Below are positions 23,365-35,610 of a DNA stretch of 64,000 nucleotides, in pieces; the first letter of the stretch is position 1, and each line of letters opens with the position of its first letter. Position numbers and translations under genes: made by a program. The DNA is from Furcasterigmium furcatum (lineage: Eukaryota; Ascomycota; Sordariomycetes; Glomerellales; Plectosphaerellaceae), in assembly GCA_001599815.1 (NCBI GenBank), contig BCIA01000004.1:3188082-3252081 (forward strand). Direction: 5' to 3'. The notes under the pieces were generated by a model. The model saw nothing but the letters and a program-made list of their open reading frames with translations. It ran no database searches and was not told the origin of the DNA.

Positions 23365-26233
23365 ATGGCCGCGCAGAGGATATTTTCCGATTTTGACCAT
23401 GAGATTGGGCCAGAAACGACCCAGAAGAAGGGCGGTGAACGTCTGACCGAGGAATCTCTTCGCGTGTACAACGAGGGGCTCGTCAGGCATATTGTCCAGA
23501 AAGTCGGCTGCCCCCTATTCATATCGCTTCAAGTACTCCGAAATCTGACCCCTGAACTCTTCTAGTAAGCAGACACATCATGGCGATGACACGACAGTCC
23601 CAGGGCTTCAATATCCTGTTGTTCCAAAGAGCATCTGCTCAAGCATCATCTCTTCCGATGCTAGCTCGGCCGTGGGGTCATCAAGAAGTGCTCCGCGGAA
23701 AGTACGATACTCCAGAGCCGTGTTACACCAGTCTGAGAGCTCCCTGTCCTCAGCCATCTCCATCTCCGATTCTTCACAACATCCCGTGATCCCTCAGTTG
23801 GAGGGAGATGTTACCTGCCCGGAGATAACAGGTTCGAACCGAACCGCGCGGCAACATGGTGCTGAAGGACATTGTATGGACGTGCGTGCCCGAGGCGGCG
23901 TTGTAGTGATCAACCGACATCAAGGCGGATACGAGCGCTTTTCGCCAACCCCTCGTCATGATTCCTGGGCAGCGTCATCAAGCAGCTCGAAAGGTGCGAA
24001 GCCCAAACTGCAAAGGGTGAGAGAAGAGGGTGACGAGCTTTCCGAACTTGGCTGTGCCAGCCCAAACACATCAACTGTTCCCCTGGACTACATCCAGGCG
24101 CTGGATTCCAACGAGAACACAACGGTGGTCGACCAATCAACGGAGTCAGGCGATTTGAGCGACCTGCTTGAAAGTGATCTTTCCGAAGGGCAAATCACTG
24201 AAAATGAATTCTATGACACATTGAAATGCTTCTCGATCAACGCCGCATGTCCTCAGAGCTCTGGCAGCGCGGCCGAAGACAAAATGAACCAAGTGATGGA
24301 ACAGGCCGCCTGCCTCGACACGTGGGAATATCATGACAGCTCATCAGATAGCCAGCAGGAAACCGAGAGTGCTTCCTCCGGGTCAACCGTTCCAAAGGAG
24401 AACGCCAACTCCTGGGCGGCGGTCAGGCAAAGGATGGCAAACACACGGCGGGAGATGATGATTCGCCGGATTCTGTCTTGGTTGACACCTTGGCTTGAGG
24501 CTCGCCTCAGACGACTCGCAGGGACGGTGGAGAACAACAGCGGCACAACCGATACAGCGAAGCAAATATTCAGCCAACAACACAAACATCTGGAGCAAGA
24601 CTCCCCTTACGAGCTTGACAACGACGCGTCGCGCCCGGGCACTCCCACCTGCCTGCTCGATGTCGATGCCCCCGTTCAGGACGACGCCGCCGTCGAGCCG
24701 CAGCCCACCCGACATGTCGACTACCTCTCCCACGAGTGGCGAGAGGAGGACATCTGGTCCTCGTGGCGCTATATCGTCTCGCACCGCTCCGAGGTCGCTC
24801 ACAGCGCCCGTCTCGAGAACGCTTTTTGGAGGACGTGGACCAAGGCCAAGAACAACCTGCAGACCGTCTCTCCCGAGGATCTTCACTGGTATGTGGCCGG
24901 CTGGCTGCTCGGCCCAAGACTCTCGAAACTGACTTACTGACCTCCTCCCCTAGGCGAAAGGCCTGCGACGTTACCTGGCTGTATGGGCCCCTGCAGACTG
25001 GCGGAAACGTCCTGGGCTCCAGCTCGGCGAGCTGCCAGCATGGGTCCAGTAAATCTGGCCAGAAGCGGCCCGCTAGAGGCGAGGGAAGTCAGCGTTCAGA
25101 CAACGAAGACAGCGATGCAGATGACGGGCGACGAGGCCAAAGGCCACCAAAGCGTCCGCGTGCGCTGCCAGACCAGCAACTCTGGCTTGCATGTCCGTTC
25201 TATCAACGCGAGCCCGACAAGGGCCAAACTTCGAGAAGTTGCTCGGGGCCAGGTTGGCCAACATGCCATCGGCTAAAGTGAGTCTCATGGTCTTGAAAAT
25301 CATCACTTGTCTTGTAGTGACTGAAGTCTAAGATAGGGAACATCTGTATCGAGTGCATGGTCCTCCGGACCATCAATGCCCCAGATGCAGAAGGGTTTTC
25401 AAGAAGAACGAACAGCTTGAGGAACATGCACGGTCTACAGACCGCTGTGAGGTGGAACCTGCTGGGCCACATGTCGGATTCAGCAAGGACCAGAAGAAGC
25501 AGCTCAAGTCCCGGAAGAAGCCCATCGAGATCATTCCGGAATTTGACGACTGGACATACATCTATGGCATTCTGTTCCCCGGGGAACCTGTGCCTTCGCC
25601 TTGTAAGACCTGTTGGGGAGTAGTAGTCGAGTTGCAGCTCTAACAGTCTTGTTCCCAGTCTACGCACGTCCATCAGCCAACAGCAAGATCGACGGCCTCT
25701 ATGCGTCGGCAGTTGTGACAGAGATCCGAAGACATGTCCATACCGAGTTTTCCCGTCTCATGCATGAGGAGCTGGCTTCCATCTTCGATGCCGCGATGGA
25801 AGAGCGCTGCAGTCGAAAGGAGGTCGTCACCCTCGCTGAGAACGTGTTCGATGGCATCTTGCGAAATTTTCAGCAGTCACGCGACGAGTCACGCGGCGGG
25901 AAGACCGATGACACCGACCTTCTCAGGCCTGTACCCGACCCTGTCGAGTGTGAAGGTCTGGCGGGAAGCTCATCTGGGACGGCCGGGCATGTTGAATCCG
26001 CGCATGTCACGCCAGAGAGCAATTTGCAGCCCGACTCGGACTCATTGGGGTTGATCGACTTTGATTTCGATATGGACAGTTTCCTGAAAGATTTAGACGT
26101 TGATGCGTCGTTCGCTGAAGATTTAAACATGCCATGGGGCAATGATCCGGGGGCTAAAGCAGACACGTCTTCTCAAGGGGCTCAGTGGATGGAGCTCGGG
26201 GGCCCTTCAGGATCTTCAGCAACGGTCTCCTGA
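23365..26233 (+). CDS. C2H2-type zinc-finger domain protein
   Basis: Proposed exons: 23365 to about 23498 or 23532, then 23573-24888, 24954-25277, 25337-25602, 25659-26233. All junctions from exon 2 on close in frame; the first intron is unresolved because the possible donors are weak or leave a very short intron. Exon 1 opens MAAQRIFSDFDHE. A long Ser/Glu-rich region follows (about 430 residues), then KRPARGEGSQRSDNEDSDAD and the diagnostic core: LWLACPFYQREP, EHLYRVHGPPDHQCPRC, and EEHARSTDRCE, which is the fungal C2H2-like arrangement with CxxC and distant His/Cys. The C-terminus is acidic (DFDFDMDSFLKDLD), suggestive of an activation region. Likely nuclear regulator; targets unknown. Convergent with the WW gene, 149 bases apart. 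Confidence 0.7.
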
Positions 26234-26382
26234 ACGGTCCGGAGAAGACATAGAGCCGGCATATCTGGCAAGTTGTCCGAGTGTCTCTGGAGGAAACGAA
26301 CATTACCAATAGCGAGAGAAGACAAAAGAATCATGCTGAGCGATCGCTCAGAACCCCCATTCGCTTGAATTCTCGTTGATGC

Positions 26383-27778
26383 TCAGTAATTGAAGTCATC
26401 GTCATCGTAACTCTCCTCCCCGTTGCTGTCATCCCGGTCGTCATCACCGCCGTCATCAGCATCATCCGCCTCAGCCTCCACTTCGGCTTCGCCTTCCTCC
26501 GAGGACTCCTCCGACTCGCTGCTCGATTCGGATGGGGCGGCTTCCTCCTCCTCTTCTTCCTCGACTTCCGGCTCCTCCTCAGCCTCGGAGCTTGACGGCT
26601 CGGGTTCCTCTTCCGGCTCGGGTTCTTCCTCGGAGGAATCTGCAAGGCTGCTCTCCGGCTCGGGGTCTTGGTCTTCGGAATCCGGTGCCGCTTCCGCGTA
26701 CTCCGTATATGCGGAGCGAGACACTGGCTCGTCTTCGTCGGCGATTTGAGCGCCCTCGTCCTCCGAGTCGGATGCTGCAGACTGGTCAGTCCTCTCGTCT
26801 CCCCAAATGTCTTCTCGCCCAGGACTTACCCATAGCATGCGCAAGCAGAGCTCCGCCAGCAGCACCCACCGCTAGACCTCCAGCAGCGCCGAGCAGGACC
26901 TTACCATACCCGCTGCTGCTTCGGCCGTCGCCCTGGGATTGATCTCCACCACCACCATATGGCCGCTCTCCTCCATTGCCGCCGTCAGGATAACCTCCAC
27001 CGTAGCCTCCTCCGTAGCCTCCTCCGCCGTAGCCTCCTCCGCCGTAGCCTCCACCGAATGATCTCTGCCCTTCGCCGCCACCCTCATCGGCAGCCTGCTG
27101 GAATGCGCCGTCCTCGTACGGCCTGTTCGCCTGGTAATGGTTGCCAGTGTAGTATCCCGACGCCTCGCCGCCATCGGCATGCTTGTTGTTCTGATCGTAC
27201 CATGGCTTGTCGGGGTCATGCTCGTGCGCGGTGGCCTGACCCTGGCCATCTCCGTCCCCATCTCCCGAGATCTCGCGCTTCGGAGGGTCCCATTGGGATT
27301 CTCCCGTCTCCTTATTCACGTAGAACCACCTGCTGTGCACCTCGTCGAACCGCTTCGTCCATCCATCGGGTAGCGGGGCTTCGGCAGCCCCGCCGTACTG
27401 GTCCTTGGAGTTCTCTGCCTTCTCGTCGATCTCCTGGGAGGAGGGGTTGTAGGATTGGGGGTTGCCCTCGCCCAGGCCGTTCCTCCTAGTGTCGCTCGTG
27501 CTAAAGTCTGGGTGCGTGCTTCGGTAGACCTCCTCGCCTTCCTGGGGGCCGCACTGGTAGCCTGAGGGGGGCTGTCCGTCGTAGCCGTTGCTGTGCTCGC
27601 CGGTCTGGGAGTAGCCGTAGTCGTCGGATCCTGTGGCCCGTCATCAGCAAACGCCGCCGGTTCGGAGACATAAATCGCAGAGCGAGGCCCGATCCTTACG
27701 CTGCTGGAACTCGGTGTCCGGGGGGATGTCGAACCCCGCGAACTTGTTGGCCAGGTTGCTGATGTCAAAGAACGACAT
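26383..27778 (-). CDS. WW-domain protein with Gly-rich repeats and acidic tail (WWM1-like)
   Basis: Three exons on the minus strand: 27778-27700, 27630-26830, 26774-26383; 423 residues. One WW domain (LPDGWTKRFDEVHSRWFYVN ... QWDPP, about 113-143) should bind proline-rich ligands. After it come tandem YGGG units (about 27000-27055 in DNA), then a glycine-zipper-like helix LLGAAGGLAVGAAGGALLAH, then about 130 residues that are mostly Glu, Asp and Ser ending DDDDFNY. The order WW, low complexity, GG-rich hydrophobic helix, acidic tail matches yeast Wwm1, a metacaspase-interacting protein. That similarity is from architecture, not a search. Function here is inferred. Same strand as, and 0.5 kb downstream of, the ABC transporter. 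Confidence 0.8.
27001..27055 (-). repeat. GGYGG-encoding tandem minisatellite inside the WW-protein gene
   Basis: Repeats of roughly 12-15 bases (cctccgccgtag-type on the plus strand) encode alternating GGYGG/GGGYGG units on the minus strand. Prone to length change between strains. Confidence 0.7.
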
Positions 27779-28326
27779 GGCTGCTGCTGTTTCGCGGTGC
27801 CAGATCGCCCTGATGGCTGGAGAGGTGAAAAGTCGCGCGACTGCGCGTTGGGCTGAAAATAAAAAGAGGAAGCTGCCCCGCGGTGGGAAGCGTGACGTGT
27901 TCTGCAGCGTGCCGCCGCCGTTGGAGGGGTCATTCACTCAGTGGATGGCACGAGGCGCGGGACGGGAGGGTCAACGGCAGGACGCATGCAGGTCACCTGC
28001 AGGTCAGATTGGTGCAGGAATGGCCAAGACGGTGAGGTGCCTCAGTTCTCGAATGGAGAATGCAGCAGTCCGCTGTTGCCTTTGCGACCGTCGGCGGGAG
28101 TTCGTCGGGCGGGAAGTGAGGGACCTGAATCACGTTTCCTGCCCGCCATGAAAAGGGGCTTCCCGAACGTGTACCACGCCACACAGAGTGGGCCCATCTC
28201 AGAACATCACTCACTGAACAAGGATAGCAGAGTTACCATTCAACTCATTGAGCCAAAGAATATGAAAAAACAAAAGCATCCTGGATCCTGTCATGTATCC
28301 CAAAAGTCCCCCCAATCCCACCACCC
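27779..28326 (-). other. Intergenic between ABC transporter and WW-protein genes
   Basis: About 550 bases on the 3' side of the transporter and 5' side of the WW gene. No gene seen. Confidence 0.45.
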
Positions 28327-31300
28327 CTACTTCTTCCCCTCAGCCTTACCACTCCCCTTCCGCTTCCAGAACGCCAACTTCCCCATCGTAGCCCCAACCC
28401 CGGACGTGTCCCACTTCTTCACCCTAAACGCCCAGTAGCTCAGCACCGCGATGAACACATTGAACGCGACATACGCCCACATGATGCCGAAGTTCCTCCA
28501 CCGGTCCGACCAGTAAATCTCGCTGCCGGCGAAGAACTGGTCCGCGACCCTGAGCGAGCAGTACTGGCAGCTCTCCGTGGCCCCCGGGTTCTGCAGCGTG
28601 CCGGGCGCCTGCTGTAGGAACGGGGCCATGTACTCGCCGCACGTCTCCCCCGCCGGCGGGTTGAACACGCTCGTCTCGCCGCCGGAGCAGACGACCGGCC
28701 GGCCGTGGAGCTGCGTCGCCACCATCCCCGCGACCCAGTACGTGAACGGGCTGACGCGGTACATGAAGATCCAGAAGCCCGGGAGGGCGGCGGGCGTCTG
28801 CAGCACGCCGCAGAAGGTGAGGCTCATGAGCACCAAGAGCGTCACGATGCTCGCCGCGGTCTGGGCGTCGGGCATGGCCGCGATGGTCATGTGCGCGAAG
28901 GTGCTCGCGTACAGGAGCAGCTGGATGCAGAAGAGCAGCACCAGGATCTGGCGGATGGAGCTCTGGATTCCGATGACGGCGTAGTAGAAGCACGCCCAGA
29001 TGAGGATGCCCGTGATGATTTGGTACGGGACCTCGACGACCATGTTGGCGATCATGAACGCCCTCCAGGAGTAGGCCTTGCTGGGGCGCTCTCGAACCTC
29101 GTAAAGGGAGCGCTGGGTGATGAAATGGGGATGGATCTGAGAAGGGTCAGCTACACGTGGTCTTCATCTCGTCGCCCTTGGGAATACTGACCTGCTGGAC
29201 AATCGTCGAGAAGATCGTAATGACCATGAAAACTGCAAAGATGACATTCTGCAGGCCTGCGAGCGAGTCGTCCGCCTGGAAGAACGAGAAGCCGATGAAC
29301 AGACCAGCCGCCGTGGCTAGAATGAACTTGGAGAAGACATACGACGGCGTCCGCCAGTACTGCTGGAACACACGGGAAGTGACGGTGGCCAGCTGACTAG
29401 TGAATGGCATGGCGAACTCAGAGTGCCCGCCCTCCTCATCAGAGCCCGAGACCGGCTGAGACGCCTTCTCCGCGTGGATGTTGTCAATCTCCGCCATGGT
29501 GGCCTGTCGCTCCGGGCTAGCATTCCAGACTTCGTTCCACTCGACACCTTGGGGATTCGATCCCTCGTTGACGACCTCCAGCATGTACTCGGCCGGGTTC
29601 TCCTGCTCGCCGCAGCGACGGCCGCCGTTCCCCTCGAAGTAATCAAGCAGGGTCCTGGAGTTGTCGCCGATGTTGCCGAAGTAGACAGTCTTGCCTCCGG
29701 CAGCAAGGAACAGAAGGCGGTCAAACTGCTGGAAGAGAATGGCGCTGGGTTGATGCACGGTGCAGAGAACCGCCTGGCCTGCGTCGGCCAGCTTGCGGAG
29801 GAACGCGCAGATGGCCCATGAGCTCTGCGAGTCGAGACCGCTCGTGGGCTCGTCGAGGAACAGAAGCAGTTTCGGCTTGGCCGCAAGCTCGACGCCAATG
29901 GTGAGGAGCTTGCGCTGCTCAACGTTCAGACCCTCGCCAGGGACGCCGACGACCGCATCCGCGAAGTCGCGCATGTTCAGCATATCGATGACCTCTTCAA
30001 CGAAGGCGTACTTGTCCTTCTTGGAGACGCTCTTGGGCTGACGGAGGGTTGCGCTGAACCGAAGACTCTCTCGGACGGTGGCCGTTGAGAGATGCAGATC
30101 TAGAAGTTTTAGTTAAGTTTCATAGAAGACACAAGAAGCACTCACCTTGCTGCTGCACATAGCCGGTCTTGCGCTGGAAGCTGGGATCAAGTGGCTTGCC
30201 ATTCACCAGCATGTCGCCGGTGATGACGCCCATCGTCGTCCTCTGAGCGAGGGCATCCAGTAGGGTCGTCTTTCCAGCGCCACTGACACCCATCAAGGCC
30301 GTCAAAGTGCCTGGCTTCACCCAGCCCGAGACACCGTTGAGCAGGCGGCGCGTGCCGCCCGCGACCGGAACGTCGTAAACAACATCGCGCCAGGTGAAAA
30401 TATCCTTCTGCGGTTCAATGGCGCCGACATTGGCATCCTGGCCACCCTTTGCTGCACCATTCTTCGTCATGTCCTCGGTGACGGCCTGCTTGTCACCGTT
30501 ACCCTGTAGATGCGCCGGAACGTGGCCGCGGCGGAAGACAAGAACCTCGGCGGTGCTCTCCGAGGTGGAGTTCATCTCGGTGGCGATGAAGTAGAGGATC
30601 ATGAATGCGAAGAGGAACCCGAGCAGGATGCCGAAATTGCGCCAGGCGTGGGACCAGTAGTACTCGTACTGGGCAGCAATGAAGGCATCGCCGCTGACGG
30701 AAGATTGTCCCGCCACGGCGCCCAGGGTTGTGCAGATCCATGAGTCGCCCACGGGCGGCTGATACGGTGGGACTATGGTGGCACACGGGAACTGCTGGCC
30801 GTGGAACTCGTTGGCGATGAGGATCTCGAAGGCATAGAAGATCGGGTTGATCCAGCGCAGCCAGCTGAACCACACCTTCATCTGGGGAGTGTGGATCAGG
30901 AAGCCCGTGTAGATGACGAGCACGAGGACCATGACACCGGCGAGCATGAGGGCCTGGGCTATGGTCTTGGTGACGGCGGCGAGGGTGCGGAAGATGGCGC
31001 TCATGACGAACGTGGTGATGTAGGTGATGAGGAAGAACAGGAAGAACGCCCCGGCGTCGGGACGGAGCCCGGCGAGGAAGTAGAGCACTATGTTGAAGAG
31101 GACGGCGGTGGCGAACTTGACGGGTATGTCAGATACGATGCCGGCTGCGGCTTCGGCTGCTGGATGGTAGAAGGCGTACGAGGCGTGCTTTTCGACGATG
31201 GGACGCTGGGCATACAGATTGTTGATCTCGGCAATGGCCGTCAGGGCGCTCAGCAGGATGGCCTGGAAGAGAACTGAGCCCTTCGCGAACAGGCCGTCGG

Positions 31301-33051
31301 TCGTGTCCGGCGTGCCGTAGAAGACGGATCCGATGATGAGGGCCATGATGAGGTGGATGGCGGCCTGCGTGCCTGTGGCCGCCTTATCATTCCAGATGCG
31401 CTGGTATGCCCTCTTTGTGCACAGCTTGATCTGCGTCGGGATGGTGACGGTGTACGGAGACTTGGGCCTCATGTGCTTGGCCTGGCGAATCTTCTTCTGC
31501 TGTCGCATCTTTTCGATGCTTTGGCCGTGCGGGTCGATCGGGTTCTCCTCCTGATGCTGGCTGATCTGTCGCCGGAGCGTCTCATACTCCGGCGACTCGT
31601 GCCAGTAGGTCTCGAACTCCTCGGGCGTTCGGGGTACCTTGGTTTCCATGCCGGGACGAGCAGTACGTTCCTGAGGGTTTGTAACTGCCGTCAAGAAGTC
31701 TCCGGTCGTCTGTCTCTGCGGGCACTCCCAGCCCATGGCTTCGAAGTAGGCCTTGGCTTGGCCAGCCGGGCCGAAGTAGATCTGGCGGCCCTCGTAGAGG
31801 ACGACAGTCTTGTCGAAGAGGTCGTAAATGGCCTGACTGGCCTGGTAGATGGCGACGGCATGTGCGCTCCCTCCGATCTCCGCGGCTAGCCTGAGCGACT
31901 GGACAAACTTCAGGGCCGTGGCGGAATCAAGGCCTCGGGTGCTTTGAGAATAGCGTTAGAAACAATACACAGCGAAGGAGGAACAGCACGGTAGACCAAC
32001 CTGTTGTCCCATGCAGCCAGGGGAGCTCCCGCCAACATCATCTCGGCAATACTGACACGCTTCCTCTCACCCCCAGACACTCCACGGATGAAGTCATTGC
32101 CCACCTTGGTGTTGTAGGTATGGCTCAGACCACACACGGCCATGACGATTTTCGCGGCCTGCTGGATGTATTGTCCTCGGGATATGCCATGGATTCGAGT
32201 CGACGGTGTCCGAACAGCCGCAGCAAACTCGAGGGTCTGGCCGACGGTGAGGTGCGGGAAGTGCTTGTCCACCTGGGAAAGTCAGGTCAGCGTAAGAACC
32301 GAGAGGGGCTAGGGGACACTTGATTCCATACCTCCTGGTTGTATGCCGCCTCGCCCTTGAACTCCTTCATCATCTCTTTCTGCGGGATACCGTTGTAGTG
32401 AATCGTCGAGCCTCCTCCCAGGTGCAGCCCGTGGAGTTCACCCGTCATGGTCTTGAGGAGGGTGCTGCACCCCGAGCCAGGCCTGCCCAGAACAATCAAC
32501 AGCTCATGGCTTCCCAGCATGCCGTCGAACTTTCGGAGAATAGGCTTGTGGACCTTGTGCTTGAAGCTGAACAGCTGGCCGATCCGCAGAGGCGCCGTGA
32601 GAAAGTCCCGGACCGTGCTCTGGAGCTGCAGAGCAGCTCCGGTGCCAGATACGCTGAGGTCTTTGTACGCGACGCCGGCTTCCCTGAGGGTGTATCCCTC
32701 CTTCTGCATCTCATGGATGAACTGCCGGAGCCACTTGGACAAGTCGAACGCCTTGCTTGACGGGTCCAGCTCGGGATCTTGCGGCGGCCAGACATGCACG
32801 CCTTCGCCAGCAGGCAGGGTCGCCACACTCTCCCGACGCGCTTGTGTGATGTTGGTGGCGAGCCGGCGCAGCTCCTGGATGTCATCCGGCTCCATGATGA
32901 CGGTCGAGTCGTGGCGGCGGAGCTCGGCCCCGTCCATCCTCCCGGTCGCGGTGGGCCGGATCTCCTCGAATTCGGGGTCTGACCTCTCCTCCGAGCTGGG
33001 AGAAGAGGCTCCCCGTTGGAGGCTTCGCTCCGATGATCGTCGCTCAGACAT
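28327..33051 (-). CDS. PDR/ABCG-type multidrug ABC transporter
   Basis: Five exons on the minus strand: 33051-32332, 32272-32001, 31941-30146, 30099-29192, 29136-28327; 1501 residues, the usual full-length size with (NBD-TMD)x2 order. NBD1 has the degenerate fungal Walker A GRPGSGCSTLLK (Cys for Lys, about 188), a canonical signature VSGGERKRVS (about 302) and AAWDN in place of the usual Walker B acid pair. NBD2 has a canonical Walker A GVSGAGKTTLL (about 879) but a degenerate signature LNVEQRK (about 987) before LLLFLDEPTSGLDS. This is the standard asymmetric PDR arrangement, so it should be active. Two membrane domains of about six helices each are seen. Likely plasma-membrane export of drugs, fungicides or plant compounds. 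Confidence 0.95.
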
Positions 33052-34408
33052 GGTAACGACGTGGTGAGCAGGGACGTGAACGAGCGAGGGCCTCCCGAGA
33101 GAAGAGGAGCGAGGCAGAATTTAGAGAATCATTCACCGGGTCGAGAAAGGTTATTATTGCTCTCGAGCTGTCGATTGGCACTAATTTCCCCCTAAACGTA
33201 CTTGGAGAGCTCGAATACGCCGCTCGTACGGAGTTAGCTGCGTCCTATCCGTTGCGTCTGTTTGCGGCCAGAGACGACCAGGGCATCACATCAGCGACAT
33301 GCGTCGCCCCCCGGCACCAACAAGACAAGGAGCTTGGGCTTCGCACCCCCGCTGTCCGTGCGTTTTTCACTAACAACTCTAAGAGCTGGAGACCACGATA
33401 GTTAGGCCGCCTTTCTCCTGATAGCCAGGTGGCCGGTCGACTCGCCAGCGTATGAGAAGCATCACGAGCAATAGAGTTCGTGCCTCGGGGTCTTGGAGGG
33501 CACCGAAGACGTGTCTCTGGGCCTGCTCGAACCATTCTAGCTCCTAGCGCCTACTGACTCGTCGCCCGTCCGCCCTTACCTAAGGCACCCGCATGAAGGA
33601 GTGTGTCTCGCGGCTGGAATGCGGAGGGCGACTAACACCAGCCCTTGGGAGGGCTACCCAACTACCGCATCCGGCCATCCCGAGTCACACGGGACGGGCG
33701 CAGCCACTCTCCTGTCAATCAAAACTCAATGCCGATGACGAGTCTTATCGGATGTCTTGCGAGCGCCCAAGCGCGCTGGCGGCCGGTGGGGTTGGTGAAT
33801 AGTCAACGTCGACTCCATTTGCAGAAATGAGGAATGTCGGCGGCACGAGGCGATGAGTAACCATCGTACGAACCGACGAATAGTAATCAGGGGAGGTGAA
33901 TGCCAATGCTTGAGGTGTCCTACCAATCCGATCAGATTCAGGCACCTCCTGGGCGGTCTATTTGTTGACATCCGACCGCAAGCCATGTACTTGTTCCGTC
34001 CTTGTCTGCTGGGAATGAGGCCAGCGCGAGCGGCCAATTGCGACGGTTGGCATGGATGAGAGCGAATGATGTGTCGTCTGGTTGGAGGCCTCGAGCCTGA
34101 CACCAAATTTCATCAACGGGATCGTTGGGCTGGCAGCCGCTGGGGACAGGGGACGGACTTGGATGCTTCAAAGGATCACATCACGTGTCACTTTGAAATT
34201 ATACTGGGCTGAATAAGTAGACCTGGCTGAATTGACGGGTTGACTGTCGTGAGCTCAGACAACGTTGGATTCCAATCCATATACGGCAGTCTCAGGCTCT
34301 CAGCAGTCAAGAAATAACACCTCAGCGGACCGTCAGATCCCCATGCAGTCATCCTGGCATATACTCCGTCCTCGATGGTCCTTGGCAAGGCTGGCGTCCC
34401 TTCACGCC
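33052..34408 (-). other. Upstream region of the ABC transporter; intergenic
   Basis: About 1.35 kb with no supportable coding sequence on either strand. Expected to hold the transporter promoter. No regulator-binding motif is claimed. Confidence 0.45.
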
Positions 34409-34759
34409 TCACCATCCTGCCCACGAGCTCCAGCTTGCAATCACAGCAACGAGGCAGATTGCAACGTCTGGTGTCGTGTTCTTGCGCTCTATCAATCTCA
34501 CAGCAATCCCAAACGCCTGGAAAAAGGCACAGCCCACCAGGGCAAACCGCCGCGACGTGGGGAACAGGATCATTGTCGCGAGCAGGGCGTCAATGTACGG
34601 GATGAGACGCGTGGATTCATTGTCCGGGGCTCGGTCAAGCTGGTAGGCGTAGAAGCTGGGTGTGTAGCGGCCATGAGTGAGGCGGCTGAAGGCACCCATG
34701 TACGTGATGATGACAACTGAGCCGGTGGTCAGGAACCCGACAATGTGGAGGACTGTCAT
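34409..34759 (-). CDS. Small four-helix membrane protein, unknown
   Basis: Single exon from an ATG at 34759; 116 residues. Four hydrophobic stretches are visible: HIVGFLTTGSVVIITYMGAF, LIPYIDALLATMILFP, FALVGCAFFQAFGIAV and DVAICLVAVIASWSS. The loop GRYTPSFYAYQLDRAPDN and the segment ASTRLIPYID-like (here ESTRLIPYID) look conserved. This layout is similar to short fungal integral membrane proteins of unknown function. The frame is open well beyond what chance hydrophobic ORFs would give, but there is no outside support. Confidence 0.55.
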   Translation of the reverse strand: MTVLHIVGFLTTGSVVIITYMGAFSRLTHGRYTPSFYAYQLDRAPDNESTRLIPYIDALLATMILFPTSRRFALVGCAFFQAFGIAVRLIERKNTTPDVAICLVAVIASWSSWAGW

Positions 34760-35610
34760 GACGCCCTGAAAGAATATCTGCTAGAGAATAGGATGGGGCA
34801 TAGAGTTTTAGAACGAAACGCAAGACCTCAGAGATGTGGAATAGTTGAAGTTGGTGAAAGATCTGTTCCTGAACCCCGCACCGCAGGCTTGGGCTGTCGT
34901 CATTCAGCATGATCTCGCTCATGACAGTGGGATTGACTAATCAAAAAGACTCGGCGGCCGAAAGCTCCTTGGTAAGACTCAGGGGGGATTTTCACAGCAT
35001 CTAATAGTGACTGAATGTTGTCTCTTTAGTTAGGTATGTAGGCAGTGTATTCTGAATTGCATTGCAAAATGTTCCTGGGAGCAGTCCAGATGGTGACTGC
35101 TGCCAGTTTCTCCTTTAACAAGGGCTAAACAATGTTATTGTCAAGGTCCTTGTTGTCTCTCAGCTAACGACAAGCAAGCCGTGCTAGCTCAAGGGTGAAT
35201 TTCTGAACATATCTGATGAACTGAGATCCAGATTGAGTGTTGAGGACAGTGTGTCTGAGCTCAGGCTTTCATAATGATGCGATCACCCAAGGGACCATTC
35301 ACTTCCATGCAAACGACAACAACTCGCATGAAGGCTGGCCGGGCGATATTGCCACTCACGATAATTGACCCGCGTTTGAGCTCTTGCCTCGAGACACTGA
35401 AAATTATACCCAATCGTGCGCAGCACGCAACTGCTGCGTTTCAACAGAGCCTGGTAGTACAGTAAAGCTGCGATTCTTTCCTTGACCCGTTCCGTGCATC
35501 TTACCTCTCCGTTCCGGCTTTCCAACCACAACTCAATACCAGCCATCCCAGCCAAGCTCCCTCCACAATCAACAGCCTGAAAACGAAGTGTCGAACCGAA
35601 GAAACCTCAA
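34760..35610 (+). other. AT-richer intergenic region
   Basis: No gene seen. The 34930-35280 part is noticeably AT-richer than the rest of the window but not so extreme as to suggest a RIP-mutated transposon. Confidence 0.45.

Noticed and set aside
34930..35280. AT-richer segment considered as a RIP-mutated transposon remnant
   Set aside because: Only modest AT bias, no terminal repeats, no transposase-like frame.
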